Notes under the pieces: model-generated | Database searches by the model: none | The model's input: only the letters and a program-made list of their open reading frames with translations | What the model was told of the DNA's origin: nothing | NCBI GenBank assembly: GCA_003164135.1 | Contig: PLSD01000051.1 | Coordinates: 1 to 44,074, forward strand | Direction of reading: 5' to 3' | From: Acetobacteraceae bacterium | GTDB taxonomy: Bacteria > Pseudomonadota > Alphaproteobacteria > Acetobacterales > Acetobacteraceae | DNA: 44,074 bases | Shown: one piece after another, positions 1 through 10,146 of the stretch | Layout: the number at the start of each line of letters is the position of its first letter | Position numbering within the stretch: the first letter of the stretch is position 1 | Made by a program: the position numbers and the translations under genes

Positions 1-2166
1 GCCGACCCCAAGGTCAATATTGACGAGTTGATCGCCGACCCGGTAAGCGAGGCGCGTAAAATTACGCCACTTGGCGCGCCGCACGAAAAAATCGCGTTGC
101 CACGTGCAATTTTCGGCACTGAGCGCGCCAACTCAGCTGGGCTCGACCTCTCCAACGAGCAGCGCCTGGGCTCCCTCGCCTCCGCCATGCTCGCTGGTCT
201 GGCCACGCACTGGCAAGCAGGCCCGATCCTCGCCACCGGCGAAGTTGCCGGCGAGGCGCGGATGGTCCTCAACCCGGCGGACACGCGCGACAAGGTCGGC
301 CAGGTGATAGAGGCGACACCCGAGCTCGTCAGCACGGCCTTCACCCTGGCGCAGGAGGCGGCGCCCATCTGGCAATCCACCCCTCCGCAGGACCGTGCCG
401 CCACCTTGCAGCGTGCCGCGGACCTGCTGGAAGCCCGTTTGCCCTCACTGGTCGGCCTGATCGTCCGCGAGGCCGGCAAGACCATTCCCGCCGTCATCGG
501 CGAAGTCCGCGAGGCGGTGGATTTCCTGCGCTATTATGCCCACCAGATTGCCCACGGTTTCGATAACGACACGCATCGTCCGCTGGGTCCGGTCGTGGCC
601 ATCAGCCCGTGGAATTTTCCCTTGGCTATATTCATCGGCCAGATCAGCGCCGCGCTGGCCGCGGGCAACGTGGTGCTGGCCAAACCGGCGGAGGAGACCC
701 CGTTGATCGCCGCCGCCGCGGTGCATCTGTTGCTGGAGGCCGGCATCCCGCCCGGCGCGCTGCAAATGCTGCCAGGTGACGGCCGCGTCGGCGCGGCGTT
801 GATTACCGACACGCGCGTCCGTGGCGTGCTGTTCACCGGCTCCACGGAAGTTGCGCGGCTAATCCAGGCACAGCTTGCCGACCGCCTGGATGCACGCGGC
901 CTGCCAATCCCGCTCGTCGCGGAAACCGGCGGGCAGAACGCGATGGTGGTGGATTCCTCCGCGCTGCCCGAACAGGCGGTCGCCGACATCATCGCCTCCG
1001 CCTTCGACTCAGCCGGGCAGCGCTGCTCGGCCCTACGGATATTGCTGGTGCAGGAGGATATCGCGCCGCGACTGCTCGCCATGCTGCACGGGGCCATGGC
1101 GGAGCTTAGCCTGGGCCGTCCGGATCATCTTGCCACGGACATCGGTCCGGTCATCAGCGCCGAGGCGCGGCAAAACATCGCCGCGCATGTCGAGGCCATG
1201 CGCACGCGCGGCTATCCGGTGTTTGCCCCTGATCTGACAAAAGCCTGCGCACAGGGCTGGTTCATGGCACCCACGGTAATCGAAATTCCCTCAATCGACG
1301 TGTTGGGACGCGAAGTTTTCGGCCCCGTATTGCACGTACTTCGCTACAAGCGGACGGAACTCAACAATCTAATCAGTGCCGTGAATGGGCTCGGCTACGG
1401 CCTGACCTTTGGCATCCACAGCCGGATTGAGGAAAGCATCACACATGTGACGAACCGCATCCATGCTGGAAATATATACGTAAATCGCAACATCATCGGC
1501 GCGGTGGTGGGTGTGCAGCCGTTCGGCGGGCACGGGCTCTCTGGCACCGGGCCAAAGGCCGGTGGACCACTGTACCTGCGCCGCCTGTTGGCGGAGCGTC
1601 CCGCCGCGCACGGCCTGCCACTCGGCGACGCGCCCGAGGCCTTGCAGGTTTTCCTCGCGCATTTGCAGGCGCGCAAAGTGGAGACCACCGATTTTTCCCA
1701 CTACGCGGCGCATGCGCCAGCCCGCGCGGACGTGACGTTACCTGGCCCGGTCGGTGAGCTGAACCAATACCGGCTGTTGCCCCGGGGCAAGGTTCTGTGC
1801 CGTGCGGCAACGCAAAGCGGCCTGCTGCGGCAGATCGCCGCATGCCTTGCCACCGGCAACACTGCAGCCGTGCAGAACCTGACGGATTATCCAGCATTAC
1901 AGGACCTTCCTCCAGATTTGGCAAAGCACATCGTACCGGCGGACACCGCGCCCGATGCCGCGCTGTTCGATGGTGACGCCAATATGTTGTGCGCGCTCAT
2001 GGCGGAACTGGCAGCACAGAGCCACGCAGTCGTCACCGTACACAGCCTGCCGCGCGATGGTGGGCGCACCGGGGATTATCCGCTGGAATTCCTGCTCGCC
2101 GAGCAATCCATCAGCACCAACACCGCCGCCGCCGGCGGCAATGCCAGCCTGATGACGATCGGTTGA
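1..2166 (+). CDS. putA: PutA, C-terminal part (P5C dehydrogenase), 5' end outside window
   Basis: This is the C-terminal 721 residues of bifunctional proline dehydrogenase/delta-1-pyrroline-5-carboxylate dehydrogenase, which oxidises proline to glutamate. The reading frame is open from base 1, so the N-terminal FAD-dependent proline dehydrogenase domain lies upstream of the window; a TTG at 28 is not a real start. The aldehyde dehydrogenase domain shows the catalytic Glu in AETGGQNAM and the nucleophile Cys in SAGQRCSALRIL, then GPVISAEARQNI. After it comes the extra C-terminal ALDH-like segment of long PutAs (LPGPVGELNQYRLLPRGKVL). The gene ends with TGA, 20 bp before a ctlX-like remnant. 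Glutamate production links it to the histidine locus that follows. Confidence 0.95.
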   Translation, partial: ADPKVNIDELIADPVSEARKITPLGAPHEKIALPRAIFGTERANSAGLDLSNEQRLGSLASAMLAGLATHWQAGPILATGEVAGEARMVLNPADTRDKVGQVIEATPELVSTAFTLAQEAAPIWQSTPPQDRAATLQRAADLLEARLPSLVGLIVREAGKTIPAVIGEVREAVDFLRYYAHQIAHGFDNDTHRPLGPVVAISPWNFPLAIFIGQISAALAAGNVVLAKPAEETPLIAAAAVHLLLEAGIPPGALQMLPGDGRVGAALITDTRVRGVLFTGSTEVARLIQAQLADRLDARGLPIPLVAETGGQNAMVVDSSALPEQAVADIIASAFDSAGQRCSALRILLVQEDIAPRLLAMLHGAMAELSLGRPDHLATDIGPVISAEARQNIAAHVEAMRTRGYPVFAPDLTKACAQGWFMAPTVIEIPSIDVLGREVFGPVLHVLRYKRTELNNLISAVNGLGYGLTFGIHSRIEESITHVTNRIHAGNIYVNRNIIGAVVGVQPFGGHGLSGTGPKAGGPLYLRRLLAERPAAHGLPLGDAPEALQVFLAHLQARKVETTDFSHYAAHAPARADVTLPGPVGELNQYRLLPRGKVLCRAATQSGLLRQIAACLATGNTAAVQNLTDYPALQDLPPDLAKHIVPADTAPDAALFDGDANMLCALMAELAAQSHAVVTVHSLPRDGGRTGDYPLEFLLAEQSISTNTAAAGGNASLMTIG

Positions 2167-2186
2167 TTTCATAGAAAGACAAAGCC

Positions 2187-2336
2187 ATGCTCTCCATTCA
2201 ATCCCCGCGCAGCGTCGTCATGGTCCGCCCGCATCATTTCTCGCCAAATGCGGACACCGCCCAGGACAACAGCTTCCAGGCCAACTGGGCTAACAGACCC
2301 TACCCGGCTTTTTTGGTATTCCAGTCCGCAATTTGA
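2187..2336 (+). pseudogene. Decapitated ctlX-like amidinotransferase-family gene (N-terminus only)
   Basis: A 49-codon reading frame starts with ATG at 2187. Its first ~33 residues (VVMVRPHHFSPNADTAQDN, then SFQ) look like the N-terminus of the citrulline hydrolase CtlX/arginine deiminase-related family, normally about 300 residues. After NSFQANW the similarity stops, and the frame runs into the 3' end of the convergent hutC gene until TGA at 2334. I read this as a gene whose body was lost at a junction near 2285-2300, where the hut locus begins. CtlX acts in citrulline/ornithine catabolism feeding P5C, which would suit a position beside putA. The family assignment is from memory of the motif. 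Confidence 0.5.
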
Positions 2337-3049
2337 TAGCGACTACCAAGGCTATAGCGGCTGCCCGGATGCAGCAGGCGCGAACTAGTCGCCGGACCAG
2401 CTTGCGTCCAGGTGCGCCGTTCAACCAAAAGGCAAGCCTCGGCGGCCGGAATTTCCAGCAACACCCGCTCCCGCCCATCCGGCGCCACGGCATGCACGAT
2501 ATGCTCGACCTCCGTTGGCGCGCCAATGCTCTGCAAATAACGGTTGCTGGTCTGCTGTGTAAAATCCTGATCAAGATAATGCGGCGCAAACCGTGGTGAG
2601 ACAAACCGCATCTCCAACTGCACAGGCAGATTGTTCTCGTAATGCACTATTTCCGAATGAAAAATCTTGGCGCCGCGCCTGACCGTGAACGCTGCCGCCA
2701 GCGTCTCGTCGGCGCGGATCGCCTCCAGCCGCACAATCCGCGACTTGTGCGCATGGCCCCGGCGCTGAATATCCTCTGAAATATCATAGATTTCCAGCAG
2801 AGCCGACCGCGGTGGCTGCGCGCGCACAAACGTGCCCAGCCCCTGCACGCGATACAGCAGCCCCTCGGCTGACAACTCCTTTACCGCCCGGTTTACGGTC
2901 ATGCGCGAGGCATGCAGCACCTCCATAAGCTCATGTTCCGACGGGATTTTTCCCCCATCCGGCCACCGCCCCGCGGCAATGCCATCCAACAGATACTGCT
3001 TGATCTGCTCATAAAGTTTTTGCGGCTTGGCCGCTTCCATTTTGTTCAT
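2300..3049 (-). CDS. hutC: Histidine utilisation repressor HutC (GntR family)
   Basis: This 249-residue GntR-family regulator has an N-terminal winged helix (IPSEHELMEVLHASRMTVNR, then the wing LYRVQGLGTFV) and a C-terminal UTRA ligand-binding domain of the HutC type (HSEIVHYENNLPVQLEMRFV). In known systems HutC binds urocanate and releases the hut promoters. I chose the ATG at 3049 ([16 protein letters not shown]) because it overlaps the hutF stop as ATGA; a longer frame to 3145 would read through hutF. It lies downstream of hutF on the minus strand, so it is probably autoregulated through the operator at 4376-4387. Its stop lies inside the ctlX remnant. Confidence 0.93.
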   Translation of the reverse strand: MNKMEAAKPQKLYEQIKQYLLDGIAAGRWPDGGKIPSEHELMEVLHASRMTVNRAVKELSAEGLLYRVQGLGTFVRAQPPRSALLEIYDISEDIQRRGHAHKSRIVRLEAIRADETLAAAFTVRRGAKIFHSEIVHYENNLPVQLEMRFVSPRFAPHYLDQDFTQQTSNRYLQSIGAPTEVEHIVHAVAPDGRERVLLEIPAAEACLLVERRTWTQAGPATSSRLLHPGSRYSLGSRYQIADWNTKKAG

Positions 3050-4350
3050 GCCAAAAGCTTCTTCACCACAGTGTCGAAACGCATCCGGCTGCGTTCCGCT
3101 AGTTCGTGCCGCCCATCGCGTACGCATTGTCTCCCACGCACCCATACGTCTTTTACCACAGGTGCGCGCGTAGCAAAGACGAATTGGGAAAGCGCAATAT
3201 CCGGATTATCCCCAGCCAGTGTCACAATATTTGCCGGCGCCCCAACCACCAGACCGCCCATCATACCCAGCGCCTGCGCCCCCCCGGCAACCGCGTTTTG
3301 GAACATCGCCTTAGCCGTTGTCCGCACCGCCTCCGTGGCCATGACATTACGCTGTCGCAAGGCAAGCCGCTGCGAATACTCCAGCATCCGCAATTCCTCG
3401 GCCACCCCGATCAGCACATTGGAATCTGAACCAATTCCATATTTTCCCAAAAACTCCTGCGCCGGAAAAACTCCATCTCCCAGATTGGCTTCCGTAATCG
3501 GGCAAAGTCCCACCACGGCACCGCTGGCGGTAATGCCAGCGCACTCGGCGACCGTCACATGCGTCGCATGCACCAGGCACCAGTTCGCCGCCACTGGCGC
3601 ATGGCGCAACAGCCAGTCGATGGGCCGCAACCCTGACCAGGCCACGCAGTCATCAACCTCGCCGGTTTGCTCGGCAATATGTATATGCAGCGGCGCCCCC
3701 CCTGCCAAAGCGGAGAGCACACTCAGTTCTTCCGGTGTCACGGCGCGCAGTGAATGCGGCGCAACGCCCGTGTTTGAGATTTGCCGGCACCGCTCATGAA
3801 TTTTCGCATATGAGTCGAGACCGTTAATAAACCGCCGTTGCGCCGCAGCAGGTGGCGTGCCGCCGAAACCTGCATGGGCATAAAAAACCGGCAGAAGCGT
3901 CAAGTCGATCCCCGTGGCCGCCGCCGCCACACCAACGCGCGAAGCCATCTCGGCGATGTCGCCATAAGGTGTTCCGTCCGGCGCGTGGTGCAGATAATGG
4001 AACTCGGCCACGGCGGAAAAGCCACCCTCCAGCATTTCCACAAACGCCTGCGTTGCCACGGCTTCGACATCATCCGGGTCCATTTGCAACGCGAAGCGAT
4101 ACATCAGATCCCGCCAGGTCCAGAAGTTCTCTTCTCCCGCGCCCCGGTGCTCGGTCAGCCCCGCCAGGGCGCGCTGGAAGCTGTGGCTGTGCAGGTTTGG
4201 CATCCCAGGCAAAGCGATCGTCCCCACGTCGCCTTGAGCCGCCCCCTCCGTCTCGACGCCTGAGATCACGCCGCCGGTTATGATGAGCCGCACGTTCTCC
4301 GCCCAGCCCGTGGGCAGCAAAGCATGCCGGAAAAACAATTCATTTCCCAC
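3046..4350 (-). CDS. hutF: Formimidoylglutamate deiminase HutF
   Basis: This 434-residue amidohydrolase-superfamily enzyme converts N-formimino-L-glutamate to N-formyl-L-glutamate plus ammonia, the fourth step of the five-step hut pathway. Metal-ligand motifs are visible: HxH in [13 protein letters not shown], His in [11 protein letters not shown] and LVHATHVT, and the Asp in [11 protein letters not shown]. The start is GTG at 4350 (MGNELFFRH); no better ATG is in frame. It is transcribed divergently from hutI across a 65-bp gap holding the HutC operator, and overlaps hutC by 4 bp. Presence of HutF together with HutG defines the formylglutamate route rather than direct HutG-type formiminoglutamase. 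Confidence 0.95.
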   Translation of the reverse strand: MGNELFFRHALLPTGWAENVRLIITGGVISGVETEGAAQGDVGTIALPGMPNLHSHSFQRALAGLTEHRGAGEENFWTWRDLMYRFALQMDPDDVEAVATQAFVEMLEGGFSAVAEFHYLHHAPDGTPYGDIAEMASRVGVAAAATGIDLTLLPVFYAHAGFGGTPPAAAQRRFINGLDSYAKIHERCRQISNTGVAPHSLRAVTPEELSVLSALAGGAPLHIHIAEQTGEVDDCVAWSGLRPIDWLLRHAPVAANWCLVHATHVTVAECAGITASGAVVGLCPITEANLGDGVFPAQEFLGKYGIGSDSNVLIGVAEELRMLEYSQRLALRQRNVMATEAVRTTAKAMFQNAVAGGAQALGMMGGLVVGAPANIVTLAGDNPDIALSQFVFATRAPVVKDVWVRGRQCVRDGRHELAERSRMRFDTVVKKLLA

Positions 4351-4375
4351 TGGACAACTCCCTGAAACGCACCTA

Positions 4376-4387
4376 TTGTATATACAA
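4376..4387. promoter_or_regulatory. Probable HutC operator between hutF and hutI
   Basis: A perfect 12-bp palindrome, TTGTATATACAA, sits in the 65-bp gap between the divergent hutF and hutI starts. It fits the TGTA-N2-TACA core described for HutC in Pseudomonas (recalled from the literature). Its centre is 31 bp upstream of hutF and 34 bp upstream of hutI, so one bound repressor could close both promoters. No second copy was noticed elsewhere in the window. Confidence 0.8.
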
Positions 4388-4415
4388 CTTAAACGGCCCG
4401 GCCAAGGGTTATTTC

Positions 4416-5612
4416 ATGCAAGCAGACCATATTTTCACCAACGCCCGCCTCGCAACCATGGACCCGGCTATGCCCGGCATCGGCGTGGTGGAAAACGGCG
4501 TGGTGGCTGAGCTCGCGGGGCACATTGTGTACGCAGGCCCGGCACGGGACTTTGCTGCGGCGCGTCAGGTTACCGACTGCGGCGGCCGCTGGATTACTCC
4601 CGGCCTGATCGACTGCCATACGCACCTCGCCTTTGCCGGGAACCGCGCAGCGGAATTTGCGGCGCGGCTGAACGGCGCCTCCTATGAGGACATCGCCCGG
4701 GCGGGCGGGGGGATTGCCGCCACGGTGCAGGCCACGCGGGCCGCCAGCGAGGCGGATTTAGTCGCGGCAAGCCGCCCCCGGCTGAACGCACTGTTGGCTG
4801 AGGGTGTCACCACTGTCGAGATCAAATCCGGCTATGGCCTCTCCGAAGAGTCCGAGCTGAAGCTGCTGCACGTGATTGCCGCTCTGGGGTATGCCACCCA
4901 GGTGGACATTTCCCCGACATTTCTCGGCGCGCATGCGTTACCGCCCGAATTTTCCACCAACCGCGCGGGCTACATCGATCTACTCTGCTGCAGACTGATC
5001 CCACAGATCGCCACACAAAAACTGGCCGATGCCGTCGATGGATTTTGTGAAGGCATTGCATTCTCTCCCGATGAAATCGCGCGCGTTTTTACCGCCGCCA
5101 CCGCACATGGGTTGCGGGTAAAACTCCATGCGGACCAGCTTTCCAACCTGCACGGCGCGGCACTCGCCGCAGGTTTCAACGCGCTCTCCGCGGATCATCT
5201 GGAGCACACCGATGATGCCGGCGCGGCCGCCATGGCCGCCGCGGGCACAGTTGCGGTGCTGCTCCCCGGCGCCTTTTACTCATTGCGGGAGACACAAGTG
5301 CCACCGGTCGCAGCACTGCGCACGCACGGCGTAAAAATCGCCGTCGCCACGGATCTAAATCCAGGCACCTCGCCGCTCAATTCCTTGCTGCTGGCCATGA
5401 ACATGGCCGCGACACAGTTCCGCCTCACCGTGGAGGAATGTCTGCTCGGCGTCACGCGCAACGCCGCCGCCGCATTGGGCCGGCCCGGCGTCGGTACGCT
5501 AACCCCCGGCGCAAAATGCCATCTCGCAATCTGGGACATCGAAGACCCGGCCGAGCTTGTCTACCGCATCGGGTTCAACCCGCTTTACCGCCGCATCTGG
5601 AGCCGCTCATGA
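4416..5612 (+). CDS. hutI: Imidazolonepropionase HutI
   Basis: This 398-residue amidohydrolase opens the ring of 4-imidazolone-5-propionate to give formiminoglutamate (third hut step). Metal ligands are seen in [15 protein letters not shown] (HxH), [10 protein letters not shown] and the Asp of [11 protein letters not shown]; the length matches the family. The ATG at 4416 follows an AAGGG ribosome-binding site at about 4404-4408. It is the first gene of the plus-strand hutI-hutH-hutG-hutU(-hutD) operon and overlaps hutH by 4 bp (ATGA). Control by HutC at the palindrome upstream is inferred. Confidence 0.96.
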   Translation: MQADHIFTNARLATMDPAMPGIGVVENGVVAELAGHIVYAGPARDFAAARQVTDCGGRWITPGLIDCHTHLAFAGNRAAEFAARLNGASYEDIARAGGGIAATVQATRAASEADLVAASRPRLNALLAEGVTTVEIKSGYGLSEESELKLLHVIAALGYATQVDISPTFLGAHALPPEFSTNRAGYIDLLCCRLIPQIATQKLADAVDGFCEGIAFSPDEIARVFTAATAHGLRVKLHADQLSNLHGAALAAGFNALSADHLEHTDDAGAAAMAAAGTVAVLLPGAFYSLRETQVPPVAALRTHGVKIAVATDLNPGTSPLNSLLLAMNMAATQFRLTVEECLLGVTRNAAAALGRPGVGTLTPGAKCHLAIWDIEDPAELVYRIGFNPLYRRIWSRS

Positions 5613-7117
5613 ATCTTATTCCCGGCAACGTCAGCCTCGCGCAATGGCGTGACATCTATAAAGGCGGCCCCGTCCGTCTCGCGCCATCCGCCTTGCCCGC
5701 CGTGGAACGCGCCGCAGCCGCCGTGGCGGAAATCGTCGCCGCCGGCGCGCCGGTTTATGGGATCAACACCGGTTTCGGTAAACTCGCCAGCGTGCGCATT
5801 GCCGAGGCCGATCTTGAAACCTTGCAGCGTAACCTCGTACTTTCCCACGCCGCCGGCGTGGGCGAGCCGATGCCCATCGCCGTAGCCCGGCTGATGATGG
5901 CGCTCAAAATGGGCTCACTGGCACAGGGAGCCTCGGGCGTTCGCCCGCAAACGGTGATGATGCTGGAGAAAATGCTGGCAAAAAACCTCATCCCCGTTAT
6001 TCCCGCGCAGGGGTCCGTCGGAGCCTCTGGCGACCTCGCCCCGCTGGCGCATATGACAACAGCGATGATCGGGCATGGTGAGGTTTTCTGGTCCGGCAAG
6101 CGTGTTTCCGCTGCTGCGGGTCTGGCTGCCGCGGGTCTGGAACCGCTCATCCTCGGCCCCAAAGAGGGCCTGGCGCTGCTCAACGGCACGCAATTTTCCA
6201 CCGCTTACGCCCTTGCCGGGCTTTTCGAAGCAGAAGCCCTGTTCCGTGCGGCACTTGTTACCGGCGCACTCTCGACTGACGCCGCCAAAGGTTCCGACGC
6301 GCCATTCGACCCGCGTATTCATGCACTGCGCCGCCACAGAGGTCAGGCCGAAGTGGCGGATGCTTTGCGCGACCTGATGGCAGGGAGCGCGATCCGCGCC
6401 TCGCACACCACCGGCGATGCGCGCGTGCAAGACCCCTATTGCCTGCGCTGCCAACCGCAAGTGATGGGCGCTGTGCTGGACCTTCTCCGTCAGGCAGCAG
6501 CAACGCTGGGTACCGAGGCCAATGGCGTGACCGACAATCCGCTGATCTTCACCGATCCTGCCGAAGCATTATCCGGCGGCAATTTCCACGCCGAGCCGGT
6601 TGCCTTCGCAGCCGATATGATCGCGATGGCCGTGTGCGAAATCGGCTCGCTGGCTGAGCGCCGCCTGGCAATGCTGGTGGACCCCGCCCTTTCCGGCCTG
6701 CCGGCGTTTCTCGCGCCCAAGCCTGGGCTGAATTCTGGTTTCATGATTCCGCAGGTCACAGCAGCAGCTTTGGTGTCAGAGAACAAAGGCCGTGCATTTC
6801 CTGCCTCGGTGGACAACATCCCCACTTCGGCAAACCAGGAAGATCATGTTTCCATGGCAGCACACGGGGCGCGCCGGTTGATGGCGATGACCGAGAATCT
6901 GCGCGGCATTATCGCCATAGAACTTCTAGCCGCCGTCCAGGGGTGTGATTTCCATCCCATGGCGTCCAGCACCGTTCTGGAAACAGCCCGTGCGGTGCTC
7001 CGGGAAAAAGTGCCGCACCTCGATGACGACCGCTATTTCGCACCGGATATCGAAGCCGCGATCGAACTTCTCAAAAACGCGGCGCTACCGGTGCAAAACC
7101 TACCGGGTGTCGCATGA
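5609..7117 (+). CDS. hutH: Histidine ammonia-lyase HutH
   Basis: This 502-residue enzyme deaminates L-histidine to urocanate (first hut step). The Ala-Ser-Gly triad that cyclises into the MIO electrophile is at residues 139-141, in [15 protein letters not shown]. Other family landmarks are [11 protein letters not shown] near the N-terminus and the later [14 protein letters not shown] and [17 protein letters not shown] segments. The frame is open far upstream, but the ATG at 5609 is chosen because it overlaps the hutI stop by 4 bp and gives the usual family length. It overlaps hutG by 4 bp at its 3' end. Confidence 0.97.
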   Translation: MNLIPGNVSLAQWRDIYKGGPVRLAPSALPAVERAAAAVAEIVAAGAPVYGINTGFGKLASVRIAEADLETLQRNLVLSHAAGVGEPMPIAVARLMMALKMGSLAQGASGVRPQTVMMLEKMLAKNLIPVIPAQGSVGASGDLAPLAHMTTAMIGHGEVFWSGKRVSAAAGLAAAGLEPLILGPKEGLALLNGTQFSTAYALAGLFEAEALFRAALVTGALSTDAAKGSDAPFDPRIHALRRHRGQAEVADALRDLMAGSAIRASHTTGDARVQDPYCLRCQPQVMGAVLDLLRQAAATLGTEANGVTDNPLIFTDPAEALSGGNFHAEPVAFAADMIAMAVCEIGSLAERRLAMLVDPALSGLPAFLAPKPGLNSGFMIPQVTAAALVSENKGRAFPASVDNIPTSANQEDHVSMAAHGARRLMAMTENLRGIIAIELLAAVQGCDFHPMASSTVLETARAVLREKVPHLDDDRYFAPDIEAAIELLKNAALPVQNLPGVA

Positions 7118-7908
7118 GCTTTATCAGCATCCGGCAAGGATCGGCGCCGCTGATTCTCAGTATCCCACATGCGGGGACTGAGCTTCCAGAAGCGTTGCAA
7201 CCCGCTCTGGTTTCACCCTGGCTGGCCCGCAAGGATGCCGACTGGTGGTTGCCAGAGCTTTATGCCTTTGCGGAAGCGTTGGATGCAACGATCATCCGCA
7301 CGAAAATTTCGCGTACCATTATCGACGTGAACCGCGACCCGTCCGGTGCATCGCTCTACCCAGGACAGGCAACCACTGGACTTTGCCCGACAGAAACCTT
7401 CGATGGCGAGCCGCTTTACCGCGCGAGGCAGGAGCCCGATGACACTGAAATCCTGCTGCGCCGGGTTACGTATTTCGATCCATATCACGAGGCCATTGCC
7501 GCCGAAATCAGCCGCCTGCGCCGCATGCACCACTCCATCGTGCTGTACGATTGCCATTCCATCCGCAGTGAAATCCCCAGGTTTTTTCCGGGCATTCTAC
7601 CAAACTTCAACCTCGGCACCAACGATGACAATGCCTGCGACCCCACGATTACGGATCGCGTAGCAGCCATCTGCGGCGCCGACCCGCGTTTTACCTCTGT
7701 CGTGAACGGCCGGTTTAAAGGTGGTTACATCACCCGCCATTACGGTAACCCTATTGATGGCATCAACGCCATTCAAATGGAACTCGCCTGCCGCGGGTAT
7801 ATGGACGAACCGGGGTCCCCAACACCGGTAAACTGGCCCTCTCCCCTCAATACTCCCACGCCTATTCTTTCAATTTTAAACACCATTCTGGAAAGTTTGC
7901 TCCCATGA
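7114..7908 (+). CDS. hutG: N-formylglutamate deformylase HutG
   Basis: This 264-residue amidohydrolase (FGase family) releases formate and glutamate from N-formylglutamate, the last step of the route used here. Family landmarks are the N-terminal [26 protein letters not shown] and the metal-site segment [13 protein letters not shown]. It overlaps hutH upstream and hutU downstream, both by 4 bp. Together with hutF it confirms that formiminoglutamate is first deiminated and then deformylated. Confidence 0.95.
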   Translation: MSFISIRQGSAPLILSIPHAGTELPEALQPALVSPWLARKDADWWLPELYAFAEALDATIIRTKISRTIIDVNRDPSGASLYPGQATTGLCPTETFDGEPLYRARQEPDDTEILLRRVTYFDPYHEAIAAEISRLRRMHHSIVLYDCHSIRSEIPRFFPGILPNFNLGTNDDNACDPTITDRVAAICGADPRFTSVVNGRFKGGYITRHYGNPIDGINAIQMELACRGYMDEPGSPTPVNWPSPLNTPTPILSILNTILESLLP

Positions 7909-9572
7909 ACCGTCTGGACAATGCCCGTATCATCCACGCGCCTCACGGCAATAAAATCTCAGCCAAGTCGTGGCAGACCGAAGCACCCTTGCGCATGCTT
8001 ATGAACAATCTCGACCCAATGGTGGCCGAGCGCCCGGAAGAACTGGTCGTGTACGGCGGCATCGGCCGTGCCGCGCGCGACTGGAATTCCTACGACCGCA
8101 TCGTCGAGACATTGCGCCGGCTGGAAGGTGACCAGACCCTGTTGATTCAGTCCGGCAAACCCGTCGGCGTATTCCGCACACATGAGAACGCACCCCGGGT
8201 TTTGCTGGCAAACTCAAACCTCGTGCCGCATTGGGCGACCTGGAAACACTTCCATGAGCTCGATCGCAAGGGGCTTATGATGTACGGGCAGATGACGGCC
8301 GGTTCCTGGATCTACATCGGCACACAAGGCATCGTGCAAGGCACATACGAGACCTTTGTGGAAATGGGGCGCCAGCATTACCAAGGCAACCTTGCGGGAA
8401 AATGGATTCTCACCGCCGGCCTCGGCGGCATGGGCGGCGCGCAAACGCTGGCCGCCACCATGGCGGGTGCCAGCTGCCTGGCGGTCGAATGCCAGGCCAG
8501 CCGCATCGAAATGCGGTTGAAAACGCGCTATGTGGACGTGCGCGCCGACACGCTGGACGAGGCGTTGGAGATCATCAACCGCTCGGTTCTTGAAAAGAAG
8601 CCTATTTCCGTTGGTCTCCTCGGCAACATCGCCGAGGTCTTACCCGAACTCCTGCGCCGGGGCGTGCGGCCGGATGCACTCACCGACCAAACTTCCGCGC
8701 ACGACCCCATCAACGGCTACCTGCCCAAAGGCTGGACTGTCGCGGAATGGATCGAACGTCGCGAAACCAACCCGAAAGCCGTCGAGGCCGCCGCCCGCGC
8801 CTCCATGGCAGGGCATGTGCGCGACATGCTGACCTTCTCGAAAATGGGTGTCCCTACCTTTGACTATGGCAACAACATCCGGCAGATGGCAAAGGAAGAG
8901 GGCGTCGAGAATGCCTTTGATTTTCCCGGCTTCGTGCCCGCCTACATCCGCCCCTTATTCTGCCGTGGCGTCGGCCCCTTCCGCTGGGCCGCTCTTTCGG
9001 GCGACCCGGAAGATATCTACAAGACCGATGCCAAAGTGAGAGAACTGATGCCGCATGATAAGCATCTGCATCACTGGCTCGACATGGCGCGGGAAAGAAT
9101 TGCATTCCAAGGCCTGCCCGCGCGCATCTGCTGGGTTGGGCTTGGCGACCGGCACCGGCTCGGCCTGGCTTTCAACGAGATGGTTGCCAATGGCGAACTC
9201 TCCGCCCCCGTGGTGATCGGCCGTGATCATCTGGATTCAGGCTCCGTCGCCTCACCCAACCGGGAAACAGAAGCCATGGCTGATGGGTCAGATGCCGTGT
9301 CTGACTGGCCCTTGCTGAATGCCTTGCTCAATTGCGCCTCTGGCGCGACCTGGGTTTCACTGCACCATGGTGGCGGTGTCGGCATGGGGTTCTCGCAACA
9401 TTCCGGCATGGTGATCTGCGCCGACGGAACCCCGGAAGCCGCGAAACGCCTTGCGAATGTTTTATGGAACGACCCCGCAACGGGTGTGATGCGGCATGCC
9501 GATGCCGGCTATGACATTGCAAAAGATTGCGCGCGGCAGTTTGGCTTAGATCTACCTGGTATTTTAGGGTAA
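7905..9572 (+). CDS. hutU: Urocanate hydratase HutU
   Basis: This 555-residue NAD-dependent urocanase converts urocanate to imidazolonepropionate (second hut step). Family landmarks are [20 protein letters not shown], the NAD-binding [11 protein letters not shown], and the C-terminal [18 protein letters not shown]. The length is standard. The ATG at 7905 overlaps the hutG stop by 4 bp, and hutD starts 35 bp after the hutU stop. No truncation or frameshift is visible. Confidence 0.97.
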   Translation: MNRLDNARIIHAPHGNKISAKSWQTEAPLRMLMNNLDPMVAERPEELVVYGGIGRAARDWNSYDRIVETLRRLEGDQTLLIQSGKPVGVFRTHENAPRVLLANSNLVPHWATWKHFHELDRKGLMMYGQMTAGSWIYIGTQGIVQGTYETFVEMGRQHYQGNLAGKWILTAGLGGMGGAQTLAATMAGASCLAVECQASRIEMRLKTRYVDVRADTLDEALEIINRSVLEKKPISVGLLGNIAEVLPELLRRGVRPDALTDQTSAHDPINGYLPKGWTVAEWIERRETNPKAVEAAARASMAGHVRDMLTFSKMGVPTFDYGNNIRQMAKEEGVENAFDFPGFVPAYIRPLFCRGVGPFRWAALSGDPEDIYKTDAKVRELMPHDKHLHHWLDMARERIAFQGLPARICWVGLGDRHRLGLAFNEMVANGELSAPVVIGRDHLDSGSVASPNRETEAMADGSDAVSDWPLLNALLNCASGATWVSLHHGGGVGMGFSQHSGMVICADGTPEAAKRLANVLWNDPATGVMRHADAGYDIAKDCARQFGLDLPGILG

Positions 9573-9606
9573 GCTCTCCATGGCTTCAGCATTATTGATT
9601 TCGTAA

Positions 9607-10146
9607 ATGCGCAATACTCCATATTCTGGCTACCGCCAGATGACTTGGAAAAATGGTGGTGGCACAACAACGGAAATCGCAATTTTACCCTCAGAGACAG
9701 AGACTGGTGAATTCGACTGGCACGTCAGCATGGCGCAAGTGGCCTCTGACGGATGGTTTTCCGAATTCCCCGGGGTGGATCGAACTCTTGCCATTCTTGC
9801 CGGTAACGGCATTCATCTTTCAGTTTCGGCCGCAGCGCCGGTAAGGGCCGGACCAGCGTCGGATCCCTATAGTTTTCCTGCAGATGCACCCGCCTTTGCC
9901 AGATTGATTAGCGGACCGGTGGTCGATCTCAACATCATGACACGCCGCAATTGTTTTACGCACCGCCTGGTGCGGCTGCTAACATACGCCCCGGTGACCT
10001 GGAATCTGAACGCTAACATAACCATGTTTTTGTCCTACCCTACTCCTTCTGCCCATGTGGTTCCCAAGGACAGCGCTATCTTTGAAAATCAAACTGGACT
10101 TGAGCCGCTGGAATGGCTCGGACGTGTACTGGCTGCCGTGGTCTGA
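9607..10146 (+). CDS. hutD: HutD/Ves family protein with IS-derived C-terminal tail
   Basis: This 179-residue cupin-like HutD family protein starts with [19 protein letters not shown] and has the family segments [31 protein letters not shown] and [11 protein letters not shown]. HutD is thought to modulate hut expression or metabolite levels; its exact role is unsettled. Only about the first 165 residues look native. The last 14 or so codons ([15 protein letters not shown]) are the antisense strand of an IS3 orfB fragment: the same bases on the minus strand read [13 protein letters not shown]. The native C-terminus was therefore replaced by the IS junction near 10103. Whether the chimeric protein still folds is unknown. 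Confidence 0.85.
   Translation: MRNTPYSGYRQMTWKNGGGTTTEIAILPSETETGEFDWHVSMAQVASDGWFSEFPGVDRTLAILAGNGIHLSVSAAAPVRAGPASDPYSFPADAPAFARLISGPVVDLNIMTRRNCFTHRLVRLLTYAPVTWNLNANITMFLSYPTPSAHVVPKDSAIFENQTGLEPLEWLGRVLAAVV

Noticed and set aside
3046..3145. Upstream start for HutC at 3145
   Set aside because: It would overlap hutF by about 100 bp; ATG 3049 gives the usual 4-bp overlap and a normal GntR N-terminus.
5438..5608. N-terminal extension of HutH from 5438
   Set aside because: It lies inside hutI in another frame; the extra 57 residues are Arg-rich antisense-like sequence with no family similarity.
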